From Carya illinoinensis (lineage: Eukaryota > Streptophyta > Magnoliopsida > Fagales > Juglandaceae): a DNA stretch of 64,000 bases. Each line of letters opens with the position of its first letter. Within the stretch, counting starts at the first letter, position 1. The stretch spans positions 21,881,001 to 21,945,000 of the forward strand of contig NC_056754.1 of the NCBI RefSeq assembly GCF_018687715.1, read 5' to 3'. Made by a program: the position numbers and the translations under genes. The notes under the pieces are model-generated. The model did no database searches. It saw nothing but the letters and a program-made list of their open reading frames with translations, and had not been told where the DNA came from. Shown here one piece after another: positions 25,534 to 36,297 of this stretch.

Positions 25534-27410
25534 TCTAAGATGAACCCCCATAAAACAATTGAATGACTTCTTGGATAATAACAATGCCAAACCACCCTCA
25601 AACAAAACCCAGAAAAGATAATAACAAACTCCCAACCAATCATAAACACAAGCATTCATCAGCAACCTAACCAATCCAATATGATAATAACAACCTCACA
25701 ACAGAGGCCCACAATCAATAACCCAACCATAATTATATAGCTCAAATAAGAATAAAACTCTAAACAAATCTCAATTGGGAGAAAGTGTAGAGATGCATAA
25801 AACAATCAAACGTCGATCTAAATATGAAAACAATCTCACAACATCTCAATTGTTTCAACATTCTAAGCATGTCTAGCTAGTGTATCTGCCATTTCATTAC
25901 CTAGCCTATTAACAACTAAAATCAGCAACTTCATATCTTCAGAAAACAGAACACCAATTTTGAAGATGATACTGCGGAATGTTGAAGGTCTTCTATTAAT
26001 AGCAAACAATCACACTTTCAACAATAATCCTCTTTATTCCCATATATTTATGTTGTAACGATATTCAATTTTTATAAAAAAACCAAGATCAATTCAACAA
26101 TCCAAAATGATATAAAATAATGTCATAGTCAATCCCAGCAACCAAAAACATTAATCAAAGTAAACACAGTTCGTTGGGACAATGCCAAACCACCCTAAAA
26201 CAAAACCCAGAAAAGATAATACAACCCCCCAACCAATCATAAACACACAAGAAGCAAACAATAACCCAACCATAATCCAACCCACGAAATATAACCCAAC
26301 AGAAACCCACAAACAATAACCCAACCAGAATCATGAAATCCAAACCCACGGCATATAACCCAACAGAAACCAACAAACAATAACCCAACCAGAATCATGA
26401 AATCCAAACCCACGGCATATAACCCAACAGAAACCCACAAACAATAACCCAACCAAAATCATGAAATCGAAACCCAAGGCATATAACCCAACAGAAACCA
26501 ACAATTAATAACCCAACCAGAATAATGAAATCAAAACCCACTTATATAACCCAACAGTAGCCCACAAACAGTAACCCAACCATAATCATGAAATCGAAAC
26601 CCACGGCATATAACCCAACAGAAACCCACGCACAGGCTTAAAATTGTAACCCAAAAATTGTAATGAATCGAAGAAAACCTACTTAAAAGAACCTCACAAG
26701 CTTAACTGAGGGAGATAAGAGAGAGATTCACTACCTTGTTAGTCTTCGACGGGTCGAAAACGGAAACTGCAATAGGCAAGAACAGAGGTGACGACGTCAA
26801 AAATGGAGGTTCGAGGGAGAGGGAGGACGATGGAGATATTAGGGTTAGGGTTTTACGAAATGTTAGGGTTAGGGTTTGAGAAATGTGGAGAAGATAGGTT
26901 ACGGATGATAGGGTTGAGAGAAGAGCGAGAGCAAAGAGATAGATGAGAGATTGTATTATCGAGCGAATGAGAGGGTTGGAGTAAATCTAGATTTGGGTTA
27001 GGTTTGGGCGATTAGGTTACGGGAGAAGAGAGGGAGATTTGGCAGATTAGGTTACGGGGGAGAAGAGAGGGAGATTGGGCCATTAGGGTTTGGGCGATTA
27101 GGTTACGGGAGAAGAGAGGGAGATTTGGCCGATTAGGGTTACGGGAGAAGAGATGGGGAGAAGAGAGGGAGATTTGGCCGATTAGGGTTAGGGGACTCGA
27201 GGGAGGCAGATGATAGAAAAGAGAGATGAGGGAAGACGGGGATGATGCCAACATTGAATGCGAGAGAGGAGAGAGATTGATTATGCCAACGTTGAATGCG
27301 AGAGAGGAGAGAGATTTAGCCAAAATCAAAACGACACCGTTTTGATCATTATGCCACGTAGGCCACGAGGCCGCGGCGGGGTCACTTCCCGGGGGCATAC
27401 AGACTTTTCC
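25534..27410 (-). promoter_or_regulatory. Upstream region of the GRF gene: 64-bp repeats and telo-box-like motifs
   Basis: This holds three things. At 26270-26640, five to six copies of a 63-65 bp unit contain CATATAACCCAACAGAAACC. At 26838-26880 there are two TTAGGGTTAGGGTTT stretches (telo-box-like). At 27000-27200 GATTAGGTTACGGGAGAAGAGAGGG is repeated. A possible 5' UTR splice donor (AACAAG|GTAGTG on the minus strand) lies near 26737. ORFs reading through the repeats are low-complexity artefacts. Confidence 0.45.
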
Positions 27411-28721
27411 ATTTTTTATTAATATTGTGAATTAAAAAAAAAATTAAGAGTATTTTAAAAATACATGAAAAACAAAGAAAAATAAAAACTTTTTTACACT
27501 TGTCGCCCGAGTTGGTGGCTGTAGCCTGTAGAGCCACTCTTAAAATATTAACAAAAACCAGAACTTACAAATTAAATTCTAATACATATTGAAACTTGGG
27601 AGACAATGAAATTAAACTCTAAAAAAAGCATCCAACACAACATGCATTGGTACTAGATTCTCTATAATTTAATTTGTTATTTTCTTTATTCCCTAGTTTA
27701 CAAAACAGGTGAGTTTTCCAATAAAAAAGATGAATTTCTAGAAGGTAAAGGCATGCTTTCAGAGCTGTGTTTCCCTTGGATTTAGCCAAAAAAAAAAAAA
27801 AATGTTTCCCTTGCATGTACCGCTGGAATCTTGATAAAAACATTCGGGTTTAGCCGAAAAACAAATGTGGTCTGTCCAAAAATAACATTAGAGAAAGCAC
27901 AACATGATAACTTCACAATCAATTGGATTCTCTCTACTAATCTTTTGATGCTTTCTTTGACTAAAGATCAGATTGTGCATGCTAATGAACTAGCCAATCT
28001 TTTGCCTAAATGAATAAATTTCACGTTGTCTTGATTTTCAATAGGAGTACTAAGCAATAGGAAATACAAACAAAAACAACCACAAAATATTTAATGAAAA
28101 TAAAGACAGCAAACGACCTTCACAAAGCAACAACACAAATCAAATGTTCAAAGAAAAACTCAATGCCAAAATCGTTCTCTTACCCACACATGCAGATGAA
28201 TGTGTAAAAAAAAAAAAAACCCAATTAAAGCCTCAGCGAGCTCTCTCGTTCTGTCCTAGTTAAAGCCTCGGCGACCTCTCTTGCGTAGTTAAACCCAGTT
28301 TCGGCTCTTGTGCAGTTCTCGTCCTTGTTCTTCAAAATCACATGCATCTCTTACCCACATATGCAGATGATAGAAGCTGGTAAAAGGTCACCTGTTATAG
28401 CTCGTCGGCGATGTTGGGAGGTTCCAGTTTATGGATCCTGCGTCTCCTCCTTGTTCACCAGAATCGACCCGTCTCTTACCCACAGATGCAGATGAAAGAA
28501 GCTGGTAAATGGTCACTTGTTACAGCTCGTCGGCGAGGTGGGAGGTTCCGGTTTTGGGCTCCTTCAAGTTTTCTCTTCAAAATCAAGTGAAAATGGCTTC
28601 CCCCTCCCTCCCGCGTTACCTTTCAGCTTTCTTCCGTTTTCATTTTTTTTTTAAATTACCGGCTGACGTTAGCCCCAAGGCCGCAGCGGGGTTACACCCT
28701 AGGGGTATGTAGCACTATTGA
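27411..28721 (-). repeat. Right inverted arm (TIR) of the MULE
   Basis: This mirrors 19050-20370, with the same internal duplication of the GTCGGCGA / CATCTGCATCTGTGGG block. It ends GGGGTTACACCCTAGGGGTATGTAGCACTATTGA (positions 28688-28721). The inner border at 27411 directly abuts a terminus-like motif. Confidence 0.85.
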
Positions 28722-28931
28722 AGAAATAAGGATAAGTGGGACCTTGTGAGGGTGTGCGGTGTAAGGGCGGACGAATAGCATAACTCTACTAAAATAGTAG
28801 ATTGTAGTGATCTTTTCTTAGTTGTAGTTTTAAGTTGAATTCGAAGAGTGCAAAAATTCGACTATATGCAAACTACTTAGGCTTTCTATCTATATATTCA
28901 AAACTACTTGGGCTACCCTACAAGGACACAG

Positions 28932-28975
<44 letters not shown>

Positions 28976-29280
28976 GAGTGATCATATGATCTAGATGTCC
29001 TAAGGAAACTGCTATATGTTAGTTTGAGACTACAAGGAGCTAAATTGATTATTTCATCTAGAAAATTGGAGAAGAAATGGAAACTTTGGTAATCAATTCA
29101 TGTCAAACTTTGGTAATCAATTCATGTCTAATTCAAGTCTTGGATAAAGGATATTGGTTAGCTTTCGACAACATGAACCCTTCAATTTTATGGATATGGA
29201 TACATACCACCTAAACTTTTAACTTAGTTAAAAATAGTGAAACCTAATTAAATACTTAGCATTGCCTCCAAGTTAATAAA
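28722..29280. other. Intergenic; (CT)n microsatellite
   Basis: A (CT)n run of about 20 units spans 28934-28973. No gene is visible between the MULE and the Copia element. Confidence 0.6.
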
Positions 29281-29285
29281 TGTTC

Positions 29286-29539
29286 TGTTGAGAACTTGAT
29301 AAAAGAAAGATAGGAAAATAGAAAGCTGGAAAACAGAGAGAAAGAGGATGAAGAACTATCGTATCTTGTATTGAAAATGAATTGAATTGAAATGATACAA
29401 GTGTTTTACATGTACTTATATAGAATGAAACTAGTAACAGAAAATAACTGTCAACTTGTCAAGGCTCATTCTCTATTTTACCCTTTTTATATTTTGACTT
29501 TAATTCCATATATTCTATTTTTGAGGCTATACTCCAACA
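29286..29539 (-). repeat. 3' LTR of the Copia element
   Basis: 254 bp, TGTTGAG...CCAACA. Compared with the other LTR I count seven substitutions and one 1-bp indel by eye. Confidence 0.95.
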
Positions 29540-29736
29540 CCCCTCTCAAGATGAACATGAATATTAAGGATGTTCATCTTGCATAGAGTATGATGAAAGG
29601 GTAAAGAATTAAGTGGTTTTGTAAAGATGTCTGCCAACTGTAGTCTAGATGGAATATAAAATAGTTTGATGAGGTTTTGCTGCAGCTTTTCATGAACCAA
29701 GTGGCAGTCAATTTGAATATATTTGGTTCTTTCATG

Positions 29737-32700
29737 CTAAACTGGATTTGAGGCTATGGACATTGCAGACTTGCTATCAGTGTACATTAAAGTTGGCTGA
29801 GAATTGGTGATTTGTAAATCTTGCAGTGCATAAATCAACCATTGGACTTCACATGTTATAGCTGCAAGGGCTCTATATTCTGCTTCAGTAGATGATCGAC
29901 TTATAGTTACTTGCTTTTTGGACTTCCATGAGATCAATGAGTCTCCCAAAAATATAGCAAACCCTGTGACACTTCTCCTTGTATCAATGCACCCTGCACA
30001 ATCACTATCTGAAAAAGCTTTTAGTTACAATTTTGATGATGCTGAGAAGAATAATCCTTGACCTGGAGTGGCTTTCAAGTACCTTAATACTCTAACTACT
30101 GCTAGATAATGACTCACAACAAGCTTAGCAAGGAATTGGCTGAGGACTTGAACTGAATATGCAAGGTCTGGTCGTATAAGTGTTAAGTATAGGAGTCTCC
30201 CAATAAGTCTTCTGTAAGCTGATGGATCTTCATAAAAAGTAGAATAGTAGCTGTGAGTTTTAAATTGGTCTCAATTAGAAATGCAATAGGCTTTATACCA
30301 ATTGTTCCCATGTCTTGAAGAATATCTAGTGCATATTTCCTTTGGCAAAGAGAGATACTTGCTTTTGATCTTGCTATTTCTAAACCAAAAAAATATTTTA
30401 GTGGCCCCAAGTCCTTTATAGTAAATTTATCATGCAGAAATTCTTTTAGGAGTTGAATTTCCTATAAGCTATCACTAGCTAGCAACACATCATCAACATA
30501 TACCAGCAATGCCATGAAGGATGTTGTGGATTTCTTTATAAAAAGAGAGCAATCAGAAATTCCTTGACTGAAGCCATAGCTAATGAGGGCAGTGGATAGT
30601 TTTTCAAACCATTTTCTAGATGCTTGCTTGAGGCCATAAAGGCTTTTCAAAAGATGACAAATCTTATTTTCTAGATTAGGCATTCCAGGGGGCAGTTCCA
30701 TATACACTTCTTCTTGTAAATAACCATGTAAGGATGCGTTGTTGACATCCAATTGATGAAGATGGTTCCATATACACTTCTTCTTGTAAATAACCATGTA
30801 AGGATGCATTGTTGACACCCAATTGATGAAGATGCCAGTTCTTAATTGCAGCTACAACAAGTAATAGTCTAATAGAAGTCATCTTTGCCATAGGAGAAAA
30901 AGTATCAAAGAAATCCAAACCCTCTTGTTGATTATAGCCCTTTGCCACTAATATAGCCTTGTGGCTTTCTATGCTTTCATCAGTTTTATATTTTACTTTG
31001 AATACCCATTTACAACCAATAGTCTGTTTATTTTTAGGTAGAGTAACAAGGTTCCAAGTTTTGTTTAACTCCAAAGCATCAATTTCATTTTTCATAGCTT
31101 GTTGCCATTCAGAAAATTGTGCAGCTTGTTTATAGCTTTTAGGTTCTGGACAGTTTGATATTGAAGCAAGAAAAGCTCTATGAGAATTAGATATTCTACT
31201 AGCATATAAGAAAGATGAGATAGGGTATGGATTACCTTTAGAACCATTTGTAGAAGAAGTGAGGTGTTGCATTTAAAGAAACATTGCTGCAATAGTAGTC
31301 TTGCAAAAAACTAGGTTTCTGTCTAACTCGAGAAGATGTTTTTTTTTGTTTGGACTATTGTTAGGTTGATAATGAGTTGTGGAGATATTTGGATCAATGT
31401 TTGGTATAGGCTCATTGATAGACAAAGTTAAATCACTCTGGTTAGGAATAACAGTTGGAATTTTAGAGTAATGGTCTGCACTATATGAATTTTTTGAGAT
31501 AGGAAACAAAAAGGAATGAGTATGAGAATCTATAGGGACTTCTTTAAATGGGAAAATATTTTCATGGAATGTAATATTCCTTGAAATGAAAATTTTATTG
31601 CTATTGAGATCCATGACTTTATAACCTTTGATATCAGATATCCAAGGAAGACACATTTTGTAGCTCTTGGGTTGAATTTTTGTCTATGATGTTGCAATGT
31701 AGATGCAAAACAAAGGTAACCAAAAACCTTTAAATGAGAAAATTTTGGTATTTTGTTAAACAACATTTCATAAGGTGTTTTATTATTGAGAAGTGTGGTG
31801 AGAATTCTATTTATTATATGAGTAGCAGCTAGTACACAATCACTCCAAAAGGACAAGGGGATATTAGCTTGAAACATTAAGGCTCTAGCTGTGCTAATTA
31901 TGTGTTGATGTTTCCTTTCAACCACTCCATTTTGTTGTGAATTTTCTACATAACTTCTTTGGTGTAAAATTCCATTTTCATGATAAAAATCATTGATAAA
32001 AAATTCTGGTCCATTATCAAACCTTATTATTTTGACAGATGTGTTAAACTGAGTTTTAATCATGTTGCAAAAATTCTAGAGTGTAAAAGAAACTTTAGAC
32101 TTGGTTTTAAGCATATAAACCCAAATACATCTTGAAAAATCATCAACAATTGTTAAGAAAATTTTAAAACCTGAGTAAGAAATTGTTGCAAATGGACCCC
32201 AAATATCACAATGTATCAAATCAAAACTTTTATTAGAATTGGTATGAGATACAGCAAAGGGTAACTTTCTTTATTTTGCTAATGGACATACATCACAGAC
32301 ATTTTGACAATTGATAGAGATTGAAGGATCTAATTGCTTAAGGAGAAGCAATCTAGAAGAGGACGCATGGCCAAATCTGCAATGCCAGATATCTAGAGAA
32401 TTTTGTGAAATAATAGAAGCAAGAGGGGTTGAGTTAGACTTAAATGTGTTGCAGGGCGAAGCCTTAGGATCAGCTTGTTGTAAAATATAGAGCCCATGTT
32501 TCTCAAATGCAATCCCAATCATTTTCTTCAGGGATTGGTCCTGTAAAAGGCAATGAGAATGAGAAAAGGATAAGTAAAGATTAGAACATTTGGTAAGCTT
32601 AGAAACAAATAACAAACTAAGAGAAAAAGAAGGCACACATAATACATTTGATAAGAATATTTGATTGGAGAGACAGATTGTGCCAACATGAGTGGCTGGA

Positions 32701-32813
32701 ACTTTTTGACTATTAGGTAGGTTTATTGAAGTATCAATATTTTTGGGAGGAAAGCAGTATAATAGTGGTGAAAAGATCATATGATCTGTTGCACCAGTGT
32801 CGAGAATCCATTG
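29737..32813 (-). pseudogene. Copia pol (protease, integrase, RT, RNase H), broken
   Basis: Minus-strand order: protease motif ILDTGATDHM (about 32809-32780) just after an in-frame TAG; GAG-pre-integrase zinc region (WHCRFGHAS...CDVCPLAK, to 32271); integrase core with RFDNGPEF and VVERKHQ (32063-31530); RT starting near [13 protein letters not shown] (about 31120), with FGYLCFAS-type linker upstream and the catalytic YVDD near 30490; RNase H with SRSSTEAEYRALA and YTDSKSA (29949-29737). The pieces lie in different frames, separated by stops and a 70-bp duplication at 30696-30835, so no functional polyprotein is made. Confidence 0.9.
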
Positions 32814-33060
32814 CTAATTGGATTTTTGAGTAAATGAAGATGCAAAAGAAGTAGGATTATAAGAGGCATTACTAGAGAAATTTGAAGATGTAACAAGATT
32901 ACAAGTTGAAGGGATATTCTGAACATTTGTAGAAGACTGAGAAGGATTGGCAAGAGCTATGAGTTTATTAATCTCTTCAGCAGTTAAAGAAAATCTTGGT
33001 TCCTCATTGTTGGTTTGATTGCAGACCTCAGTTGAAATGGTATTATGAGCAGAGTAAATT

Positions 33061-33963
33061 CATTTCCCTTTTGGTCCAGCCCACCTAAGGGGATAACCAT
33101 GAAGCTGAAAGCATTTTTCAATAGTATGTCCATTGTATCCACAATGTGTGAAATGGAGTGAAGTTTTCTTGGATTTTTCTTTTGAGAACCGATATGAAGA
33201 AGTTGTTGGATTCAATTACTTTACCATCAGTGCATGTGTTTAAGTAGGAACTGAATTGCTAAGCTGTCTTTGACTCTCTTCTTGAAGTAACAGAGAAAAC
33301 ACTTTGGCTATAGTTGGTAATGGGACAACAAGAAGTAGTTCGCATCTAACAGAAGCATAGGAGTCATTCAAGCCAACAAGAAACTTCAAAATATAATCAA
33401 ATTGTTTGCATCAAGAAAGTAAAAAGATTACATGTGCAAGATGACATTTTCCCACCTGTACAAGTAGGAAATGGGCGATAGCTTACATATTCATCCCAAA
33501 GTGTTTGAAGGCACTGAAATATTCAGTGATTGAAGAAGAACCTTGATTTATGCAACTCAAGGGTTTCTCAAGGTGAAACACTCTTGGCCCATCACTCCTC
33601 AAATACCGAGTCTTCAATTCATTCCAAAGATTCAAAAGTGACATACAACAAATTGTTTCTGATCTCCTTAGAAATTGAGTTAATCAACCAAGAAAGCACT
33701 AAGTTGTTTGCACGTAACCAAGCTGTGTGTGCAACAGTTTGAGTTGTAGAAGGTGAAGTAATCGAACCATCAAGAAATACAACTTTATTCTTAACTATCA
33801 AAACTATAACAATTGAACGACTCCAAGCAATATAGTTGTTTCCATTGAAAATCTCTGAGACTAGAAGAGCACCTGGGTTATCACTGGGATGAAGGTAATA
33901 AGGGCTAGAAGAATCATCTGATGAATTGATGATTGGAGGAACTGTAGAACTTTTAGAGGACAT
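33061..33963 (-). pseudogene. Copia gag, broken
   Basis: 33963-33619 encodes the typical Copia gag N terminus (PYYLHPSDNPGALLVSEIF, WSRSIVIVL). A zinc knuckle remnant (THCGYNGHTIEKC) lies near 33120-33160; its first Cys is replaced by Phe. Frameshifts separate the two. Confidence 0.85.
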
Positions 33964-34103
33964 TTCAAGAATTGCAAAGAAAACACAGATTTTACAAAAC
34001 TATGTAAAGAATTGTAAAGATTTTACAAGATCTTGAAAGAAGATTGTGTAGTGCTGAAAGATCAAGCTCCAGAAATGTTTGCAGAATTTCTAAGCTGATA
34101 CCA

Positions 34104-34356
34104 TGTTGAGAACTTGATAAAAGAAAGATAGGAAAATAGAAGCTGGAAAATAGAGGGAAAGAGGATGAAGAACTATCGTATCTTGTATTGAAAATGAATT
34201 AAATTGAAATGATACAAGTGCTTTACTTGTACTTATATAGAATGAAACTAGTAACAGAAAATAACTGTCAACTTGTCAAGGCTCATTCTCTATTTTACCC
34301 TTTTCATATTTTGACTTTAATTCCATATCTTCTATTTTTGAGGCTATACTCCAACA
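34104..34356 (-). repeat. 5' LTR of the Copia element
   Basis: 253 bp with the same termini as 29286-29539. The primer-binding site abuts its inner edge on the minus strand. Confidence 0.95.
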
Positions 34357-34361
34357 TGTTC

Positions 34362-34976
34362 AATAAGTACCATATATATTAAAGGTCCGTTTATTTCTCT
34401 CATACTTTAAACCTTAAATTTCAAATAAAAATTTTGAATGATCTTAATCCTACTTTTATAAAGAGACTCTATTGTAGATGTTAACATAATGTTTCGTACA
34501 CTTTTGAGTTGGGTTCTAGTAACTCAGATCTTGGGTCTTTTATCTGCACACTAAATAAAATACAGAGACTAGGGGACCTTGGTAGAGGCCAGAGGGTTTC
34601 CAATGTTTAAGTCAGTATCTTCTAATTTGTAGTTTGTGTGAGAGTTTAGAGGAATCAAATAGAGTTCTTCATAGCTAGAGGTTGGCTTTTATACTAGGTT
34701 TCTGGATGGAGACAGCCCATACTTGGCTTCAAGGAGTTCATGTCACTTCAACTGTTCACTTAATCAGAATCTTTTAATGTAGTGTAGCTCCCTTGGGGTA
34801 ATGTCATTAATGCGGTGTAAAGTCTGAGGAGTGGCGTTATTAATGCGGCATGGCTCCTTGACTCACTTTACCATGTAGACATTCCTTGTCAACCCTCTTC
34901 AAGATCGAGGGTTCCCCATATCTTCCATCCACCTTCCTGCACAGGTTCTCAAGGGTTGGGTGTTAATGAGGGGTGT
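34362..34976. mobile_element. LTR-like segment, left of the solo LTR
   Basis: This is non-coding. GGCTTTTATACTAGG (about 34686) is TATA-like. AATGCGGCATGGCTCC and CAAGGGTTGGGTG match motifs at 16.9-17.1 kb. Together with 36298-36540 it appears to be one older retroelement copy into which the 1.3 kb LTR was inserted. Confidence 0.4.
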
Positions 34977-36292
34977 TGACCGGTGCAAAACTGCAAGTGC
35001 ACAGTATCGTAGTTTTATAGTAAAGTAATAAGAAGAGTATCGTCCTCAGGGATTGGTGTCTTACTTTTATCAAATACCAAAATTATACTAAACTTGATTT
35101 TATCTAGAGGAATCACTAAGATTTTTGTAGTTGCAAATTAAACTAAAATTAACTCAAAGAGAAATATGCAAAGGAAAAAAAACTAACGTTCGAAGATCAA
35201 CTTAATGGGGAAGAAAACTTCTAGGAAATCGATTTCACCTAATTCTTCACTATGTTTTTCTCATCCAGCTAACTTAATTTAATTCTCTTTTATCTAGTAG
35301 CAAATCTCTAATTCATCCAAAAGCCTCTTTCGATAGTCAATTGGAAACGACTCTTGTTTATCAATTCACACAAGAATATGCAAATTTAATAATCAAGAAA
35401 GTAATAAGATCAATGATTTAATTACTACATAGGTTCATACAAGTCTTTCAATCTCTATACTTACCTATGCTGAAATATTCAAGATCTACCCTATGATTCC
35501 TCTTTCGATAGAAAATCATAAGATTACTTATCATCTAATCAATGGCCAGTTAATTAGAAGCAATAAACTCAGAATAAATCAGATAAACAAAGAGAAAATT
35601 GCATTAAATTAGCGTAGACAATCACGCATAGTTCGAAAATAGGTTACATCGTTTTCCTAGAATGAAGAAAATTTAGCTCATGCTAGAAATGGAATTCAAC
35701 ATAAACGAATTCACCATAATTGTTCTGAGAAGATTGGAAGAAAATAAACACTGAAAAATCCTCCTTGTAGCCGCAACTCGTGTTCAAAAGTTCACGGGAA
35801 CGATTCAACGTTTTTCTCCCGTCCGTGCTCGTGTATGATTCCAACGTACGTGCAATAATTGGAATTCCCTCTCCAAAACAGATGATTTGAATCTCTCTAG
35901 CTATGTTTTTCTGTCCCAAAAAGTGTTCTCCAGTCCAAAGTCGCGGCCCTAGAGTGAAAAATTCCTTTTATATGGTGTGAAGGCAGAAAACCTTAAATCT
36001 GTCAAAATACGATGTTCGCTCGAGCGGGGTGTCGAGCGCACATCGAGCGTTCGACTCTGCCTGATTTCGCTCGAGCATCCTATCAAGCGCACGTCGAGCG
36101 TTCGACTCTGCCTGATTTCGCTCGAGCGGTCAATGTCTCCGCTCGAGCGATCTTTGTTTTTCAGCAACCCGCTCGAGCTCCCTGTCGAGCGGCAGTTGAG
36201 CGTTTGAATCTGCCTGAATTCGCTCGAGCGGCCAAAAGCCTCCGCTCGAACAAACTTGTAAAATCTGCAATATAAAATTTTACAAGTCATCA
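34977..36292 (-). mobile_element. Solo LTR, 1316 bp, perfect TSD
   Basis: It starts TGACCGG and ends AGTCATCA (TG...CA), flanked by ggtgt at 34972-34976 and 36293-36297. On the minus strand U3 (36292 downwards) carries eight or more GCTCGAGCG/GCTCGACG modules (36260-36010). A TATA box (CATATAAAAGG, about 35977-35967) follows, then R/U5, with AATCCCTGAGGACGATACTC near the end. That last motif is typical of Gypsy Athila/Tat-like LTRs. There is no internal region, so it arose by LTR-LTR recombination. Short ORFs across the CTCGAGC repeats are not genes. Confidence 0.85.
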
Positions 36293-36297
36293 GGTGT

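Larger units (their letters stand above)
19050..28721. mobile_element. MULE-type element with 1.3-kb inverted arms, FAR1 transposase and GRF gene
   Basis: A 9.67 kb unit is bounded by long inverted arms (19050-20370 and 27411-28721). Both outer ends read TCAATAGTGCTACATACCCC, then AGGGTGTAACCCCGCTGCGG. Between the arms lie a plus-strand FAR1/MULE transposase gene (20653 to about 23828, broken) and a minus-strand GRF zinc-finger gene (25533-24946, intact). They are tail to tail, with 131-bp tandem repeats between them. Long TIRs around two convergent genes recall the layout of maize MuDR. I could not find a convincing 9-bp target duplication. The element may be composite, because a second terminus-like motif sits at 27361-27403. 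Confidence 0.75.
29286..34356 (-). mobile_element. Complete Copia LTR retrotransposon, coding region decayed
   Basis: A 5071-bp element lies between perfect 5-bp target duplications tgttc (29281-29285 and 34357-34361). LTRs are 29286-29539 and 34104-34356. On the minus strand the 5' LTR is followed at once by TGGTATCAGCTTAG (34103-34090), an initiator-Met tRNA primer-binding site. A polypurine tract (TTGAGAGGGG) precedes the 3' LTR. The order gag, protease, integrase, RT, RNase H is Copia. Frameshifts, stops and a 70-bp duplication make it non-autonomous. Confidence 0.95.

Noticed and set aside
26237..26452. Minus-strand ORF of repeated VGLDFMILVGLLFVGFCWVI-like peptide; possible repeat protein
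   Set aside because: It is a translation of the 64-bp tandem repeat upstream of the GRF gene; no start context or conservation.
26270..26640. Regular 64-bp direct repeats considered as a CRISPR array
   Set aside because: The whole unit repeats, without unique spacers, and the setting is a plant transposon.
27012..27398. 128-aa minus-strand ORF
   Set aside because: Low-complexity Ser/Pro/Leu sequence from GA-rich repeats at the inner edge of the MULE arm.
27831..28013. 60-aa plus-strand ORF ending DQIVHANELANLLPK, similar to the end of Copia RNase H
   Set aside because: Similarity is limited to a few residues and lies in the inverted arm; not sufficient.
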